The position numbers were made by a program, and so were the translations under genes. A DNA stretch of 64,000 bases from Jaminaea rosea (Eukaryota; Basidiomycota; Exobasidiomycetes; Microstromatales). The DNA lies in the NCBI RefSeq assembly GCF_003144245.1, contig NW_020289983.1, positions 310,001 to 374,000 of the forward strand, in the 5' to 3' direction. The notes under the pieces are model-generated. The model was not told the DNA's origin. It saw only the letters and a program-made list of their open reading frames with translations, and did not search any database. Below, one piece after another: positions 55,662-64,000 of this stretch; within the stretch, counting starts at the first letter, position 1; each line of letters starts with the position of its first letter.

Positions 55662-56869
55662 ATGGCCTCCTCCTCGCCCGAAGAGCTCCTCAAGACCGCC
55701 GAGAAGCGCGCTCAGTCCACGGGAGGCTTCTTCAGTTTCGGCTCCTCGTCCACCAAGCTCGAGGAAGCCGCAGAGTTGTACAAGGCCGCTGCCAACAAGT
55801 TTCGCGCAGCCAACCGTTTCGACGATGCCGGTCATGCTTTCATGAAGGCTGCAGAGACGGAGATCAAAGCGGGAGAGACCGACTATGCGGCCAATACCTT
55901 CTTTGAGGCTAGCAAGTGCTTCAAGATGACCAGACCGGAGCGTGAGCAGGCCAGCTCCCTCTGGACATGCTGCATTTCCCATCGTTGACTGACCCGTTCC
56001 CCCCCTTTGCCTTCTGGCCATCCAGTCGCCGTCACCTCTCTCACTCGCTGCAGACAGATACTTATCGAAAAGGGACGTTTTCGCCAAGCAGCAGACAGGG
56101 AGAAGGGCATCGCCGAGCTATACAAAAATGAGGCACACGACCCGGAGAAGGCCCTGCAGAGCTACGAGCAGGCAGCAGAATGGTATATTCAGGAGGGAGC
56201 CGCCGCGTGAGATGCGCTCGACGTCCGCCTTCGCTCTGTTCTTCGATTGCTGACCGTGATTGATCGTCTGCGCCCTCGCAGCACGGCCTCCGGATGCTAT
56301 CGTGAAGCGGCGCAGCTTGCAACAGACGTAGGCGACTACAAGCGTGCAATCGAACGATGGGAGCAGGTCGCACAGATGAGCCTCGACTCGAATCTGACGA
56401 GGTACTCGGTCAAGGACTATTACCTGAATGCGGGGCTCTGCTATCTGGCGCTGCCGGTGAGTAGCGCTGACTTGGAGGTAGAGGAAGGGGGATTGAGCCT
56501 CTCAGCTGCGCCTCTCGACTGACTCTGAGATCACTCTATCCTTTCCGCGTTCAGGATTACGTGGCATGCGGGAATGCCATGGGCTTCTACGCCCAACAGG
56601 ACCCATCCTTTCCCACCACCATGGAGGGACGCTTCCTCCACTCCGTCCTCGAGTCGTGTGAGCAAGGCGACGTCAATGTCTTTGATGAGCGGTGAGTGGT
56701 TGTGCCGCATGTCCGTGCATAATTGAGGCAGATTACTGATTCATCGATGCTTTGGCTGGTCGTAAACAGCGTACAAGACTATGATCGAACAAAGAGGCTG
56801 GTTGGCTGGCAGGCGAGCCTGCTCAGGAATGTGAGGAAGGGGATCATGGAGGAGCCTGACCTTAGCTAG
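55662..56869 (+). CDS. SEC17: Alpha-SNAP (SEC17), SNARE disassembly adaptor
   Basis: Exons 55662-55941, 56026-56206, 56282-56456, 56555-56691 and 56770-56869 give 290 residues, against 292 in yeast. Introns are 84, 75, 98 and 78 bases, all GTGAG. This is the most intron-rich gene in the window. TPR-like helical repeats run throughout, with KLEEAAELYKAAANKF, DDAGHAFMKAAE and EKALQSYEQAAEWY. The N-terminal GGFFSFGSSSTK loop carries the membrane-inserting Phe pair. The C-terminus RLVGWQASLLRNVRKGIMEEPDLS keeps a Leu near the end, as needed to stimulate Sec18/NSF ATPase. It acts in recycling of SNARE complexes at all secretory steps. Confidence 0.95.
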
Positions 56870-57098
56870 ACGAACGACTTGTATCCGCAGTTGTAATGGA
56901 TGATCATGCTACCCCGTCTTGGCCGACGTCGAGCGCGATATCTTTGCCTTAGATTGTTGCTGCCTCGACCCTTGATGCTCCGCTCGCGTCGGTCCGAGGT
57001 GGAGTTGAGGCGGAGACGACGAGAAGGGCGATTTCTCACCTCGAGCTACGTTTCCGTCTTGACATCCACTCCCCATCAGCTTTCCTAGCTGCGCAGCC

Positions 57099-58520
57099 AT
57101 GTCCTCCTCGTCAGGACGAGCAGGCTTCTCATTTTCTAGCAATAGCAGCAGAGCGAGCAATGGCCGTCCTTCGAGCCCTTTAGCATCAAATGGACGAGCC
57201 CCATCTGGCCTCAGCAGACGCGCCTTCGATGAGGATGACGAAGACAACGACGTCGACGCCCACCATGGTCGCTCATCGCATAGGGGCAGCGGTGGCAGCT
57301 CACGACAAGAGCTTGCAGGGTATGGTCGCGCTGGCGCAGAGTCCCGCAATCGCAGCGATGATCGTGAGCGTGGACCTCGTGTTATCCCTTTGGTCAAGTC
57401 GAATGGAGCGGGAGACTGGAGAGAGGACAGGAAGCGTCGCTTAGGGTTGGGCCAGTACAAGGGGGATGGGACGGGGACGAGGACTCGATCAGAGACTACG
57501 ACAGACAAAGCAAAGGGGCCAGAGAGGATCAACGATGGTGAGCAGAAGGTTGGACTCCAGCGAATGGGCGGGGGACGCCGCGATGACCAGGGCGAGGCGG
57601 AAGGTAGCGTCGCGCCCCTCAGTCGAGCAGAGGAAGAACGCCGTGAGATGGATGCCCTCATGCGTCAAGCACAAGGCCTTGAGGGAGACAAGACTCCTCC
57701 CTGGCCAGCTTCATCCGCCATGTCCATGGAAGTCGATGAAGACGATGACGACGCAGCGGCGCGACGAGCCCTCATGTCCAACGGCTTCGACTCCACCTCC
57801 TCAAACCTCAACTCCGGGCGGACGATCCCTCTCGCCCATTCACCCCCTCTAGACGAGGAAGCCGCTTTCAGGCAGGACGCTTCGACCCGCCCAGATGCGC
57901 CCACATTAGAGGACTACGCAGCCACGCCCGTCGAGGACTTCGGGAAAGCGTTGCTACGTGGGATGGGATGGAAGGAGGGTCAGGGCGCCGGCAAAGGGGG
58001 CAAGGGTCCTACGAGTAGCAGAGAGGTGGTAAAACGCAGCGCACTTTTAGGGCTGGGGGCGAAGGAGAGGATTCCTGGCGGAGCTGGTGCAGCAGGAGGA
58101 GGAGCGAGTGGTGCCCAAGGGGGAAGGGCGAGGCAGGAGCAACAGCACCGAGGAGAGAGGTATAAGGCTTACAAGCCGCTCGTGAGGAGAGATAGAGAGG
58201 AGAGTGACGATGTGCGGAGTAATGGAGGCTCGTCGACTCCTCAGCGGAGGCTGCTGCAGTCCAGCTCTTCGTCCTCATCGAGACGATCCTCAAGAAGCCC
58301 CCCGCCACGACACTCACGGCGAGACGATCGCGATGACGACAGGGATGAGAGTGGAAGACATCATCGACACAACGACGACGACAGGCGAAGGCGAGACCGC
58401 GATGACCACAACTCGCGACGCTCATATCGACGTGACGATGATGGGCGGTACGATGATCGATACCGAGAGAGGGAAGCGGGCAGGGACAGAGAGAGGGAAA
58501 GAGAGCGATCAAGGCGCTAA
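57099..58520 (+). CDS. Spp2/GPKOW-like G-patch splicing protein
   Basis: This is an intron-free frame of 473 residues from the ATG at 57099. The key region is VEDFGKALLRGMGWKEGQG at about residues 274-292, the Spp2-type G-patch that binds and activates the DEAH helicase Prp2. It is followed by KRSALLGLGAKE, also typical of this group. Another typical block, ERYKAYKPLVRR, sits near residue 350. The N-terminal half is Ser/Arg/Gly-rich and acidic. The C-terminal 100 residues are Arg/Asp/His-rich with RS and RD dipeptides. I see no KOW domains as in human GPKOW, so it is closer to yeast Spp2 with long disordered flanks. Confidence 0.85.
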   Translation: MSSSSGRAGFSFSSNSSRASNGRPSSPLASNGRAPSGLSRRAFDEDDEDNDVDAHHGRSSHRGSGGSSRQELAGYGRAGAESRNRSDDRERGPRVIPLVKSNGAGDWREDRKRRLGLGQYKGDGTGTRTRSETTTDKAKGPERINDGEQKVGLQRMGGGRRDDQGEAEGSVAPLSRAEEERREMDALMRQAQGLEGDKTPPWPASSAMSMEVDEDDDDAAARRALMSNGFDSTSSNLNSGRTIPLAHSPPLDEEAAFRQDASTRPDAPTLEDYAATPVEDFGKALLRGMGWKEGQGAGKGGKGPTSSREVVKRSALLGLGAKERIPGGAGAAGGGASGAQGGRARQEQQHRGERYKAYKPLVRRDREESDDVRSNGGSSTPQRRLLQSSSSSSSRRSSRSPPPRHSRRDDRDDDRDESGRHHRHNDDDRRRRDRDDHNSRRSYRRDDDGRYDDRYREREAGRDRERERERSRR

Positions 58521-58641
58521 GGCATCGTGCGAATCAGGAATGGCATCACAAAATAGGCATTGCAATTGGTCATGGCGGTCATGAATGAAAGAGTCCTTGG
58601 TGCTGGTCCTCGTGCTGTGCAGCGTTGCTCGTTGCGCGCTC

Positions 58642-60918
58642 CTACTTCTTCCTCGGGCTGCTCCCCCTGATTGTCCACCTGGAAATCATCGAGGACAGAC
58701 CTCCACCGACACCACCGCTGCGCTGCTGCTGCTGCTGCTGCCCGCCACCTCCCCTCGACGAAGCGCTACCGCTACCCTGACTGCCGCTGCTCACGCCCAC
58801 CTCATCCGGCCCAGCCGCGATCCCGGCCAGATCATTACTGCTCTCAATAGTCTCAAGTCGTCCTCCCTTCCCGCCTCCCACACCGGCACCGGCTGTCGCC
58901 GGCCTGCCACGCCCACTGCTCCCACTCGCACTTCCAGTGCTACTGCTCCTCCCTCCACCGGCAGTCTTGCTCGGCGAAGAGCTCGAAGACCTGACACTGC
59001 CGCCTCCGCCCAAGCCGAAGCGCGACCTCATAGACGAGGAGGAAGCCGTGTGTGCCCCACCTCGGAGGGGTGAGCTGGTGGCTGGCTGAGAAGAGGACGA
59101 AGGTTGTCTCAGCGCCGAGGTGGATGGAGCCCTGCCTCCGAATGGCCTGCCTTTGAGCGTCGTAACATTGCCAGGCGGGGCAGCAGCAGCACGCTGTGCG
59201 CGTCTTCGCGCTTCCTCTGCTGCGATGATGCGCTCCATCTCCGCTTCAGCGTCGGGAAGCTCGATGCTTGATTCACCGCCGTGTGATCCTGGGGCACCTC
59301 CAGGAGAAGAGGAGGAGAGGAGGGAGAAGCCTGATCTGTTGGTTGCGGCTGGAGAAGAGGGAGGTTGTAGGTGTGAAGGTGCTGGGGGACGCCACGTTGC
59401 CGATGAGGAGGGGCCAGCTTGGGATGCCAAGCGTCGGGGAACTTGCTGCTGCTGCTGTGCAACCGGAGAGGACGGATCCTCTTCCGCCACTGCTCCTTGC
59501 CCTGCATCGACTTGGATGAATTGGAACTGCCCGTTGGGGCCAATAACTCCCATGATGGGGCTGCCGCTCGCGCTGAAGAGCTGGACTGACTCGCCAATTC
59601 TTGCCAGACGAGAAGGACGCCCCGTCTTTGGCGGCTGTCTGCGCGCTGGTGTTGCTGCTGACGTCGAGGAGGAGGGGAAGGGAGGCATGGTGGGCGCGTT
59701 CTCCAGCGTCGGGGAGAAGGTCGCCGAAGCGGGAGCCGGCGTCTTTGAGCTCGATGCGGTCGCGTTGGAGTTGGCTCGCGACGATGGGCCGGCTGCTCTA
59801 AGTCCCTTTGTGGCCGGCCTCACAGGTGACTGCGCAGCCTTCTTAGCCGTCTTTCCCTTCTTGGCTGCTTTCTCCTCCTCCTGTTCTCTAGCCCTCTTGC
59901 GCTTCAACTCCTCCCATCCATCTCGGTCTCCCATCTCCTGTTGTTGCGTCCTCCCTACGACGCCCTTAACGATGCATTTCACCTCAGCAGAATACGCCTC
60001 GATGAACTCCTGCAGCGGCATGCCTCGCGCACTCGATGGTAGACGCGAAAGGATTGTGGCCATTTGAGAGCGCGCCCCTTCAAGAGTTACGGCTAGGTGG
60101 GTGCGGGCCCGACTGAGCCGATTGGCCGCGTCGAGATCGTAGCCATCGAGAAATGTCTGGATCTGTTCCTCGGGCATACTGACACCGGCTGCGCTCCGTG
60201 GGGCCTGAGGAGCAGCATCGGCCTCGTCTGCTGATGAGGAGACACCAGCTACGACAGCTTCGTCCTCACTCGAGTCGAGGAAGGCGGCGGGCTTTTTGGT
60301 GGTCGCCTTGGTTGACTTGGCTTTAGCAGCTTTCGTCTTGGGCGCGCGAGTGCCTTTGCGAGCAGGCTTAGCCTCAGACGCACCCGTAGGGTCTTGACTG
60401 CTGGCATTCTGCGAGCTCGAGGTTGCTGCGCCCAACACCGGGCGTCTCGCAGCAGCGCCGGACGAGGACGAGGATGATGCGGGTTGCTTGGAGGAAGAGG
60501 ACTTTGCTTTCGTTGATGAGGAGCCCAAAGCCTTCTTGGACGCGGCTGTTTGGACGCGTGGCGCGAGGATGGGCTTGACAGGCGATCTCAACGCCATCTC
60601 GTCCTCCTCGTCCTCGTCCAGAATGAGAGGATTCGTCTGGCTGAATGCCCTCACTGTCGCCGTGTGATTGTTGGTCTCGAGACCATGCTGACTGGCATCA
60701 CGACGACGCGCATCATCCTCGCCATCATCACCCTCGTCGTGTCCGTCCTCATCCTCGGCATCGCTACTCCCACTCTCGCTCTCAACAACGACCTTCTTGG
60801 GTCTCCCGACGCGGCCGCCACGCGCTTTCGATGATGCGGATGCAGATGATGCGGGTGCCGCCGATGCTGAGGACGCTGATGGCTGTCGAGCTCTCGATGA
60901 AGAGCCTTTTGGCGGCAT
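58642..60918 (-). CDS. Borealin/Nbl1-domain protein (chromosomal passenger complex candidate)
   Basis: This is an intron-free frame. The start MPPKGSSS at 60918 is preferred; an earlier in-frame ATG at about 61081 would add a basic 54-residue leader. At 758 residues it is far longer than S. cerevisiae Nbl1 (73). An AT-hook-like GGRVGRPKK lies at about residue 34. Residues about 246-315 (EEQIQTFLDGYDLDAANRL to LPLQEF-like MPLQEFIEAY) resemble the Nbl1/borealin N-terminal helix bundle that binds survivin and INCENP. A short conserved-looking block, ESVQLFSASGSPIMGVI, lies near residue 445, as in other fungal borealin-like proteins. The rest is Ser/Pro/Gly-rich with Lys/Ala-rich stretches and a Gln run near the C-terminus. 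A CPC role is inference from the domain. Confidence 0.75.
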   Translation of the reverse strand: MPPKGSSSRARQPSASSASAAPASSASASSKARGGRVGRPKKVVVESESGSSDAEDEDGHDEGDDGEDDARRRDASQHGLETNNHTATVRAFSQTNPLILDEDEEDEMALRSPVKPILAPRVQTAASKKALGSSSTKAKSSSSKQPASSSSSSGAAARRPVLGAATSSSQNASSQDPTGASEAKPARKGTRAPKTKAAKAKSTKATTKKPAAFLDSSEDEAVVAGVSSSADEADAAPQAPRSAAGVSMPEEQIQTFLDGYDLDAANRLSRARTHLAVTLEGARSQMATILSRLPSSARGMPLQEFIEAYSAEVKCIVKGVVGRTQQQEMGDRDGWEELKRKRAREQEEEKAAKKGKTAKKAAQSPVRPATKGLRAAGPSSRANSNATASSSKTPAPASATFSPTLENAPTMPPFPSSSTSAATPARRQPPKTGRPSRLARIGESVQLFSASGSPIMGVIGPNGQFQFIQVDAGQGAVAEEDPSSPVAQQQQQVPRRLASQAGPSSSATWRPPAPSHLQPPSSPAATNRSGFSLLSSSSPGGAPGSHGGESSIELPDAEAEMERIIAAEEARRRAQRAAAAPPGNVTTLKGRPFGGRAPSTSALRQPSSSSQPATSSPLRGGAHTASSSSMRSRFGLGGGGSVRSSSSSPSKTAGGGRSSSTGSASGSSGRGRPATAGAGVGGGKGGRLETIESSNDLAGIAAGPDEVGVSSGSQGSGSASSRGGGGQQQQQQRSGGVGGGLSSMISRWTIRGSSPRKK
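58720..58740. repeat. CTG/CAG trinucleotide run inside the borealin-like gene
   Basis: About seven CTG units read as a Gln run on the coding (minus) strand near the protein C-terminus. A second shorter run lies near 59447-59458. Both are in frame. Confidence 0.75.
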
Positions 60919-61544
60919 CTCGAAGCGCGATTGAGATGTGCGAGGCGAATGACGGGAAAGGCAAGACGGATACGACTTCACGCCGAGCCGCCCAGTTGGA
61001 CTCGCCTCACCAACGCGTCTGGGCGTGAGGCGGGCCGGCCAGCCACGTGATCCGCGAGGGTGGCGGGGTCCGTCAAGCATTGACGATGGTGTCCAGGGCG
61101 AGAGTCTCACTTCTGCCACGCAACATTTGCGATGGAGTCACGAGAACGACAGCCCGACGACATCATTGCAACGTCGCAGTGCCCTAGACGCTGAGCAATC
61201 GGGCTCCCACTCATAGCCATCAAGCCCTCAAGGAGCCCCGTTGAGCCCGATTCTTTCTTTAGCCTCGACGATATTCCCAGGCCGAGGCGGCGGGCGGAGA
61301 TACGGCAGCTTGGCTCTGTCGCCCTCTCGCCTCGAGAGGCACGGACCATGGTCGACGAGCGATGGCGCAATCCTATCGCCATCGATAGGCAATGGCACAC
61401 GAGCGGGGGGAAAGGCGAAGTGCAATGATGTCGGCTGACCTGCTCATGAGCCGCACAAGAGATAGAATATGCTGAGATGAGCTTGAGGTATCCTTGACTT
61501 CTCATTGCCACCATTCCTCGCTGTCAATCTGACTTGACTCGACC
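60919..61544. promoter_or_regulatory. 626-base divergent region (borealin-like / TauD-like)
   Basis: This gap lies between the two start codons. Part may code if the borealin-like protein starts at about 61081. Otherwise I see only short frames without support and no TATA box. Confidence 0.4.
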
Positions 61545-62961
61545 ATGGCACCTGTAGCAACGGCACCGCCAGCCCCTAGCTTTGCCCCTCCCGCAGGAGA
61601 CACTCACCCCCTCAAGAGCCAGGCAGGAAGCCGTGTACCACCACCTCCCGGCGCTGAGGTTTCGTCTCTGGCCAACATTCTCACCTCTGGGCAATACGAC
61701 ACAGACGTTTCCCTTATCACTCCCTACGAGCAGCTGCCCACCAAAATCGAGGGACCGACTGTATGGACGAGAGAGGAGTACGAGAAGCCCGAGAACCAGG
61801 AGCGATGGATCCGTCGCTGGAGTGAAGAAGAGATCGGCCAGTTGGAGACAGCAGCAAAGGATTGGGTGGCAAGTGGCAGGCCTCACGAGGAGATCGAGAG
61901 GGTGAGCACGACGTAGCACCACCGTATCAGGGACACTGCGGCTGACATGGCAAATTCCGCGTATCCACAGGCCACCATCAACCTTCCCCTCTCCCTTCAA
62001 TCAACCCTTCTCTCTCTCCGCCAGAAGATCTTACACGGCTCGGGCTTCTACGTCTTCAAGGGTTTCCCGGTCGACCGCTGGCCGATCGAGGTAACGGCTG
62101 CCGCCTACCTAATGGTTGGGGCTTACCTCGGTAACAGTGTGAGCCAAAATGGACGCGGACACATTCTCGGGCACGTCAAAGATATCGAGGGTGACAAATT
62201 TACTGGGGACAATATTGACAAGATTCGTTGGTACCCTGTCACCTTGAGGATAACAACGCTGCCAGGCGCTGACCTATTTCCCTTCATCGTGACCGGCAGG
62301 CATCTATCGCACCTCGGCCCGTCAGCACTTTCACGTCGACTCCTCGGGCGGGCTCATCGGTCTCTGCTGCCTAGCACGTTCCCTAGAAGGAGGCGAAAGC
62401 GACGTGGTCTCCTCTCACGCCCTTTGGAATCACCTTCAGGCCCACCGACCAGATGTGGCACGAACACTCGCCGAGCCCAATTGGTACTTTGATCGAAAGG
62501 GCGAGGTTTCGACGAGCAAGGAGGGACAGAACCCGTGGATGAAGAGAAGCATCGCGACGTTGGTGAAGGGCCAGCCCGATAATCGCTTGACAGTGCAGAT
62601 CGACCCGTACTACCTGTGGTCGACCACGCGTTTCGTCGAGGCGGGGCAGATTCCTCCCCTCTCCGCCGCTCAGAAGGAGGCTATGCAGGTCCTGGAGGAG
62701 ACGGCCCAGAAGCTGGCTCTGCACATGATTCTTGAGGTGGGGGATTGCCAGTTCGTGTCGGACAGCAGTGTTCTCCATGCCAGGACGGCATACAAGGACC
62801 ACCCGCCTCCGCATCCCCGTAGACATTTGCTCAGGCTGTGGTTGAGCACGCCCGTCTCGGAAGGAGGATGGGTGACCCCATTCCCTGATGCTGATCATCC
62901 GAGGAGGGGAGGTATTCAGGTGGACGAGCAGCCCCATCGATGCCCGTTGGATGCAGAGTGA
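61545..62961 (+). CDS. TauD/TfdA-type Fe(II)/2-oxoglutarate dioxygenase, substrate unknown
   Basis: Exons 61545-61901, 61971-62226 and 62300-62961 give 424 residues. Intron 1 is 69 bases (GTGAGC); intron 2 is 73 bases with the unusual donor GTTGGT but a good CTGAC branch-like site and CAG end. It is needed to join DNIDKIR to IYRTSARQHFHVDSSG. The fold places iron ligands His216 and Asp218 in HVD. The distal His is in PRRHLLRLWLS, which also contains the Arg that binds 2-oxoglutarate. KGFPVDRW and NGRGHILGHVKD are typical of the fungal TauD-like group. Such enzymes oxidise sulfonates, carnitine precursors or secondary metabolites; no neighbour points to a substrate. Confidence 0.88.
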
Positions 62962-63032
62962 TACGATGATTATAGGCGGTGCTGCGATGCTATGATGCGA
63001 TTACGAATGATGATGATATGAAATGATGACGC

Positions 63033-64000
63033 TCACCCACATCCTGGACAGACGTACAGCTCCTCGTGTGTGTAGCTGTCGCACTCGAGGCAAAAGTGGC
63101 TGCCGCATTTTGGGCACTCGTATCGTGACGAGGTGGCTAGCGTCGCTGCTCCTCCACCTGCTTGTTCACCCTCGCCTTGACCATTGTCGTTGGATCCGTT
63201 GACTTGCGCATTGCTGCCATCGTTACCGCCCGCATCCATCACCTCATCCTCGCCCCCCTCTTCACCTCTCTGCCGACTCTCAACCGCTCTCACATACTCC
63301 TCCGGCAGTGGCGGAAAGACCTCATCGCACCCCAAGCAGGCTCTTTGCCATTTTCTTCTCCTGGCCGCACGCTGTCGAGCTAGCTCCTCCCAGCTGACTG
63401 CGACCCATCTCCTGACGGGGAACAGATGGCGGTAGGAGCGCGCCAAATGTGTGCTCATGACGACGGTCAAGCCGCAGACGGCACAGTCTGTAGGCACGTC
63501 GCAGAGCTTGGACCCACAGCGGGGGCAGAGGAAACCTGCGCTCGCCGATCCACCGGTTGAGGATGTTGCTGACGGCCCAGAGAAATCGTTGTTGCTTGAC
63601 GGCGGGTAGAGCTTGGCGTGACAGGCGCACAGAGTCGGAGGAGCATGTGTGGGCAAGCGAAGCGGAAAGCCCATTTGCATCAACTCGGCACCCGTGTCGT
63701 CCTCGCCATCTTCGTCCTCATCGCCAACCCGTCGCGACGCGGACTCTTCTTTCTTGACAATCTCCCTCGGACGGACGCCCTCCCGCACCAGATCCTCCAG
63801 ATGCCCCTCATTCAAGGCAACCCCGAACGTCCCGCCCGTCTCTTGGGCGATATCGCGCAAAATCTTCATCTCTGCCGAAAGGTGGATGAGATCAACTCTG
63901 ATGCCCGCTGCCTTGAGTGCAGCGACCGTTTGATGAATGTTTCCCGGGTCGCAGGAGGTCAAACTCCCGCTGAGCAGCAGGACCTCCCGGCTAGAGGTCG
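63033..64000 (-). CDS. SSL1: TFIIH core subunit SSL1 (p44 / GTF2H2), 5' part beyond the window
   Basis: The frame is open from 64000 to the stop at 63033-63035 and gives the last 322 residues or so. It opens inside the von Willebrand A domain (SSREVLLLSGSLTSCDPGNIH, then DLIHLSAEMKILRDIAQETGG). A four-Cys zinc segment follows (CPRCGSKLCDVPTDCAVCGLTVVMSTHLARSYRHLFP) and a C-terminal RING-like zinc domain (RACLGC...YECPKCGSHFCLECDSY...CPGC). The FP and H positions of the p44 family are kept. A 60-residue Gly/Asn/Glu-rich insertion splits the last zinc domain. SSL1 activates the XPD/Rad3 helicase in transcription and repair. A downstream intron adding a few C-terminal residues is possible, since the last codons resemble a donor (GTGAGC). 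Confidence 0.93.
   Translation of the reverse strand, partial: TSSREVLLLSGSLTSCDPGNIHQTVAALKAAGIRVDLIHLSAEMKILRDIAQETGGTFGVALNEGHLEDLVREGVRPREIVKKEESASRRVGDEDEDGEDDTGAELMQMGFPLRLPTHAPPTLCACHAKLYPPSSNNDFSGPSATSSTGGSASAGFLCPRCGSKLCDVPTDCAVCGLTVVMSTHLARSYRHLFPVRRWVAVSWEELARQRAARRRKWQRACLGCDEVFPPLPEEYVRAVESRQRGEEGGEDEVMDAGGNDGSNAQVNGSNDNGQGEGEQAGGGAATLATSSRYECPKCGSHFCLECDSYTHEELYVCPGCG

Overview
The window looks like a compact basidiomycete chromosome segment, most likely from the smut lineage (Ustilaginomycotina). The lineage is inferred from architecture, not from a marker gene. Genes are packed on both strands and GC content is high. Gaps between genes are often under 300 bases. I modelled 38 coding introns, all 63 to 98 bases long, and 32 of them begin GTGAG. 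I see no rRNA, tRNA, transposon, CRISPR or prokaryotic feature.

Layout. 0-9.5 kb: a truncated chromodomain gene, a paladin-type triple CX5R phosphatase-like protein, a small disordered protein and a Dep1/Sds3-family Rpd3L subunit. 9.8-18 kb: a 1365-residue serine-rich protein of unknown function, the thiazole synthase THI4 with a clear TATA box, and a seven-helix membrane protein with receptor-like topology. 18.6-30.5 kb: RVB1, NAR1, ABP1, CWC25, CFIm25, an RBM42-like protein, a NudC-family protein and an unknown four-helix protein. 30.7-40.7 kb: TYR1 (prephenate dehydrogenase), UAP1 (UDP-GlcNAc pyrophosphorylase), glucosidase II alpha, cytidine deaminase and a siderophore-type MFS transporter with GATA motifs upstream.

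40.7-45.3 kb is the least conventional stretch. It is gene-poor and carries a tandem pair of small two-helix proteins, each with a 22-codon first exon, an NRR-x2-N-x-Y-x-DPCC motif and a C-terminal PPPY motif. I do not recognise this family. 45.4-64 kb: the V-ATPase a subunit, a Cus2/Tat-SF1 homologue, YJU2, COPI zeta, eIF2 beta, primase small subunit, SEC17, a Spp2/GPKOW-like G-patch protein, a borealin/Nbl1-domain protein, a TauD-type dioxygenase and the C-terminal part of TFIIH SSL1.

Most genes are housekeeping. One theme is a run of pre-mRNA processing factors: CWC25, CFIm25, RBM42-like, Cus2-like, YJU2 and Spp2-like. In yeast, Cwc25, Yju2 and Spp2 all act around the first catalytic step of splicing. 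Splice junctions below were chosen by eye from frame, GT/AG sites and alignment with remembered family sequences, so each needs transcript support.
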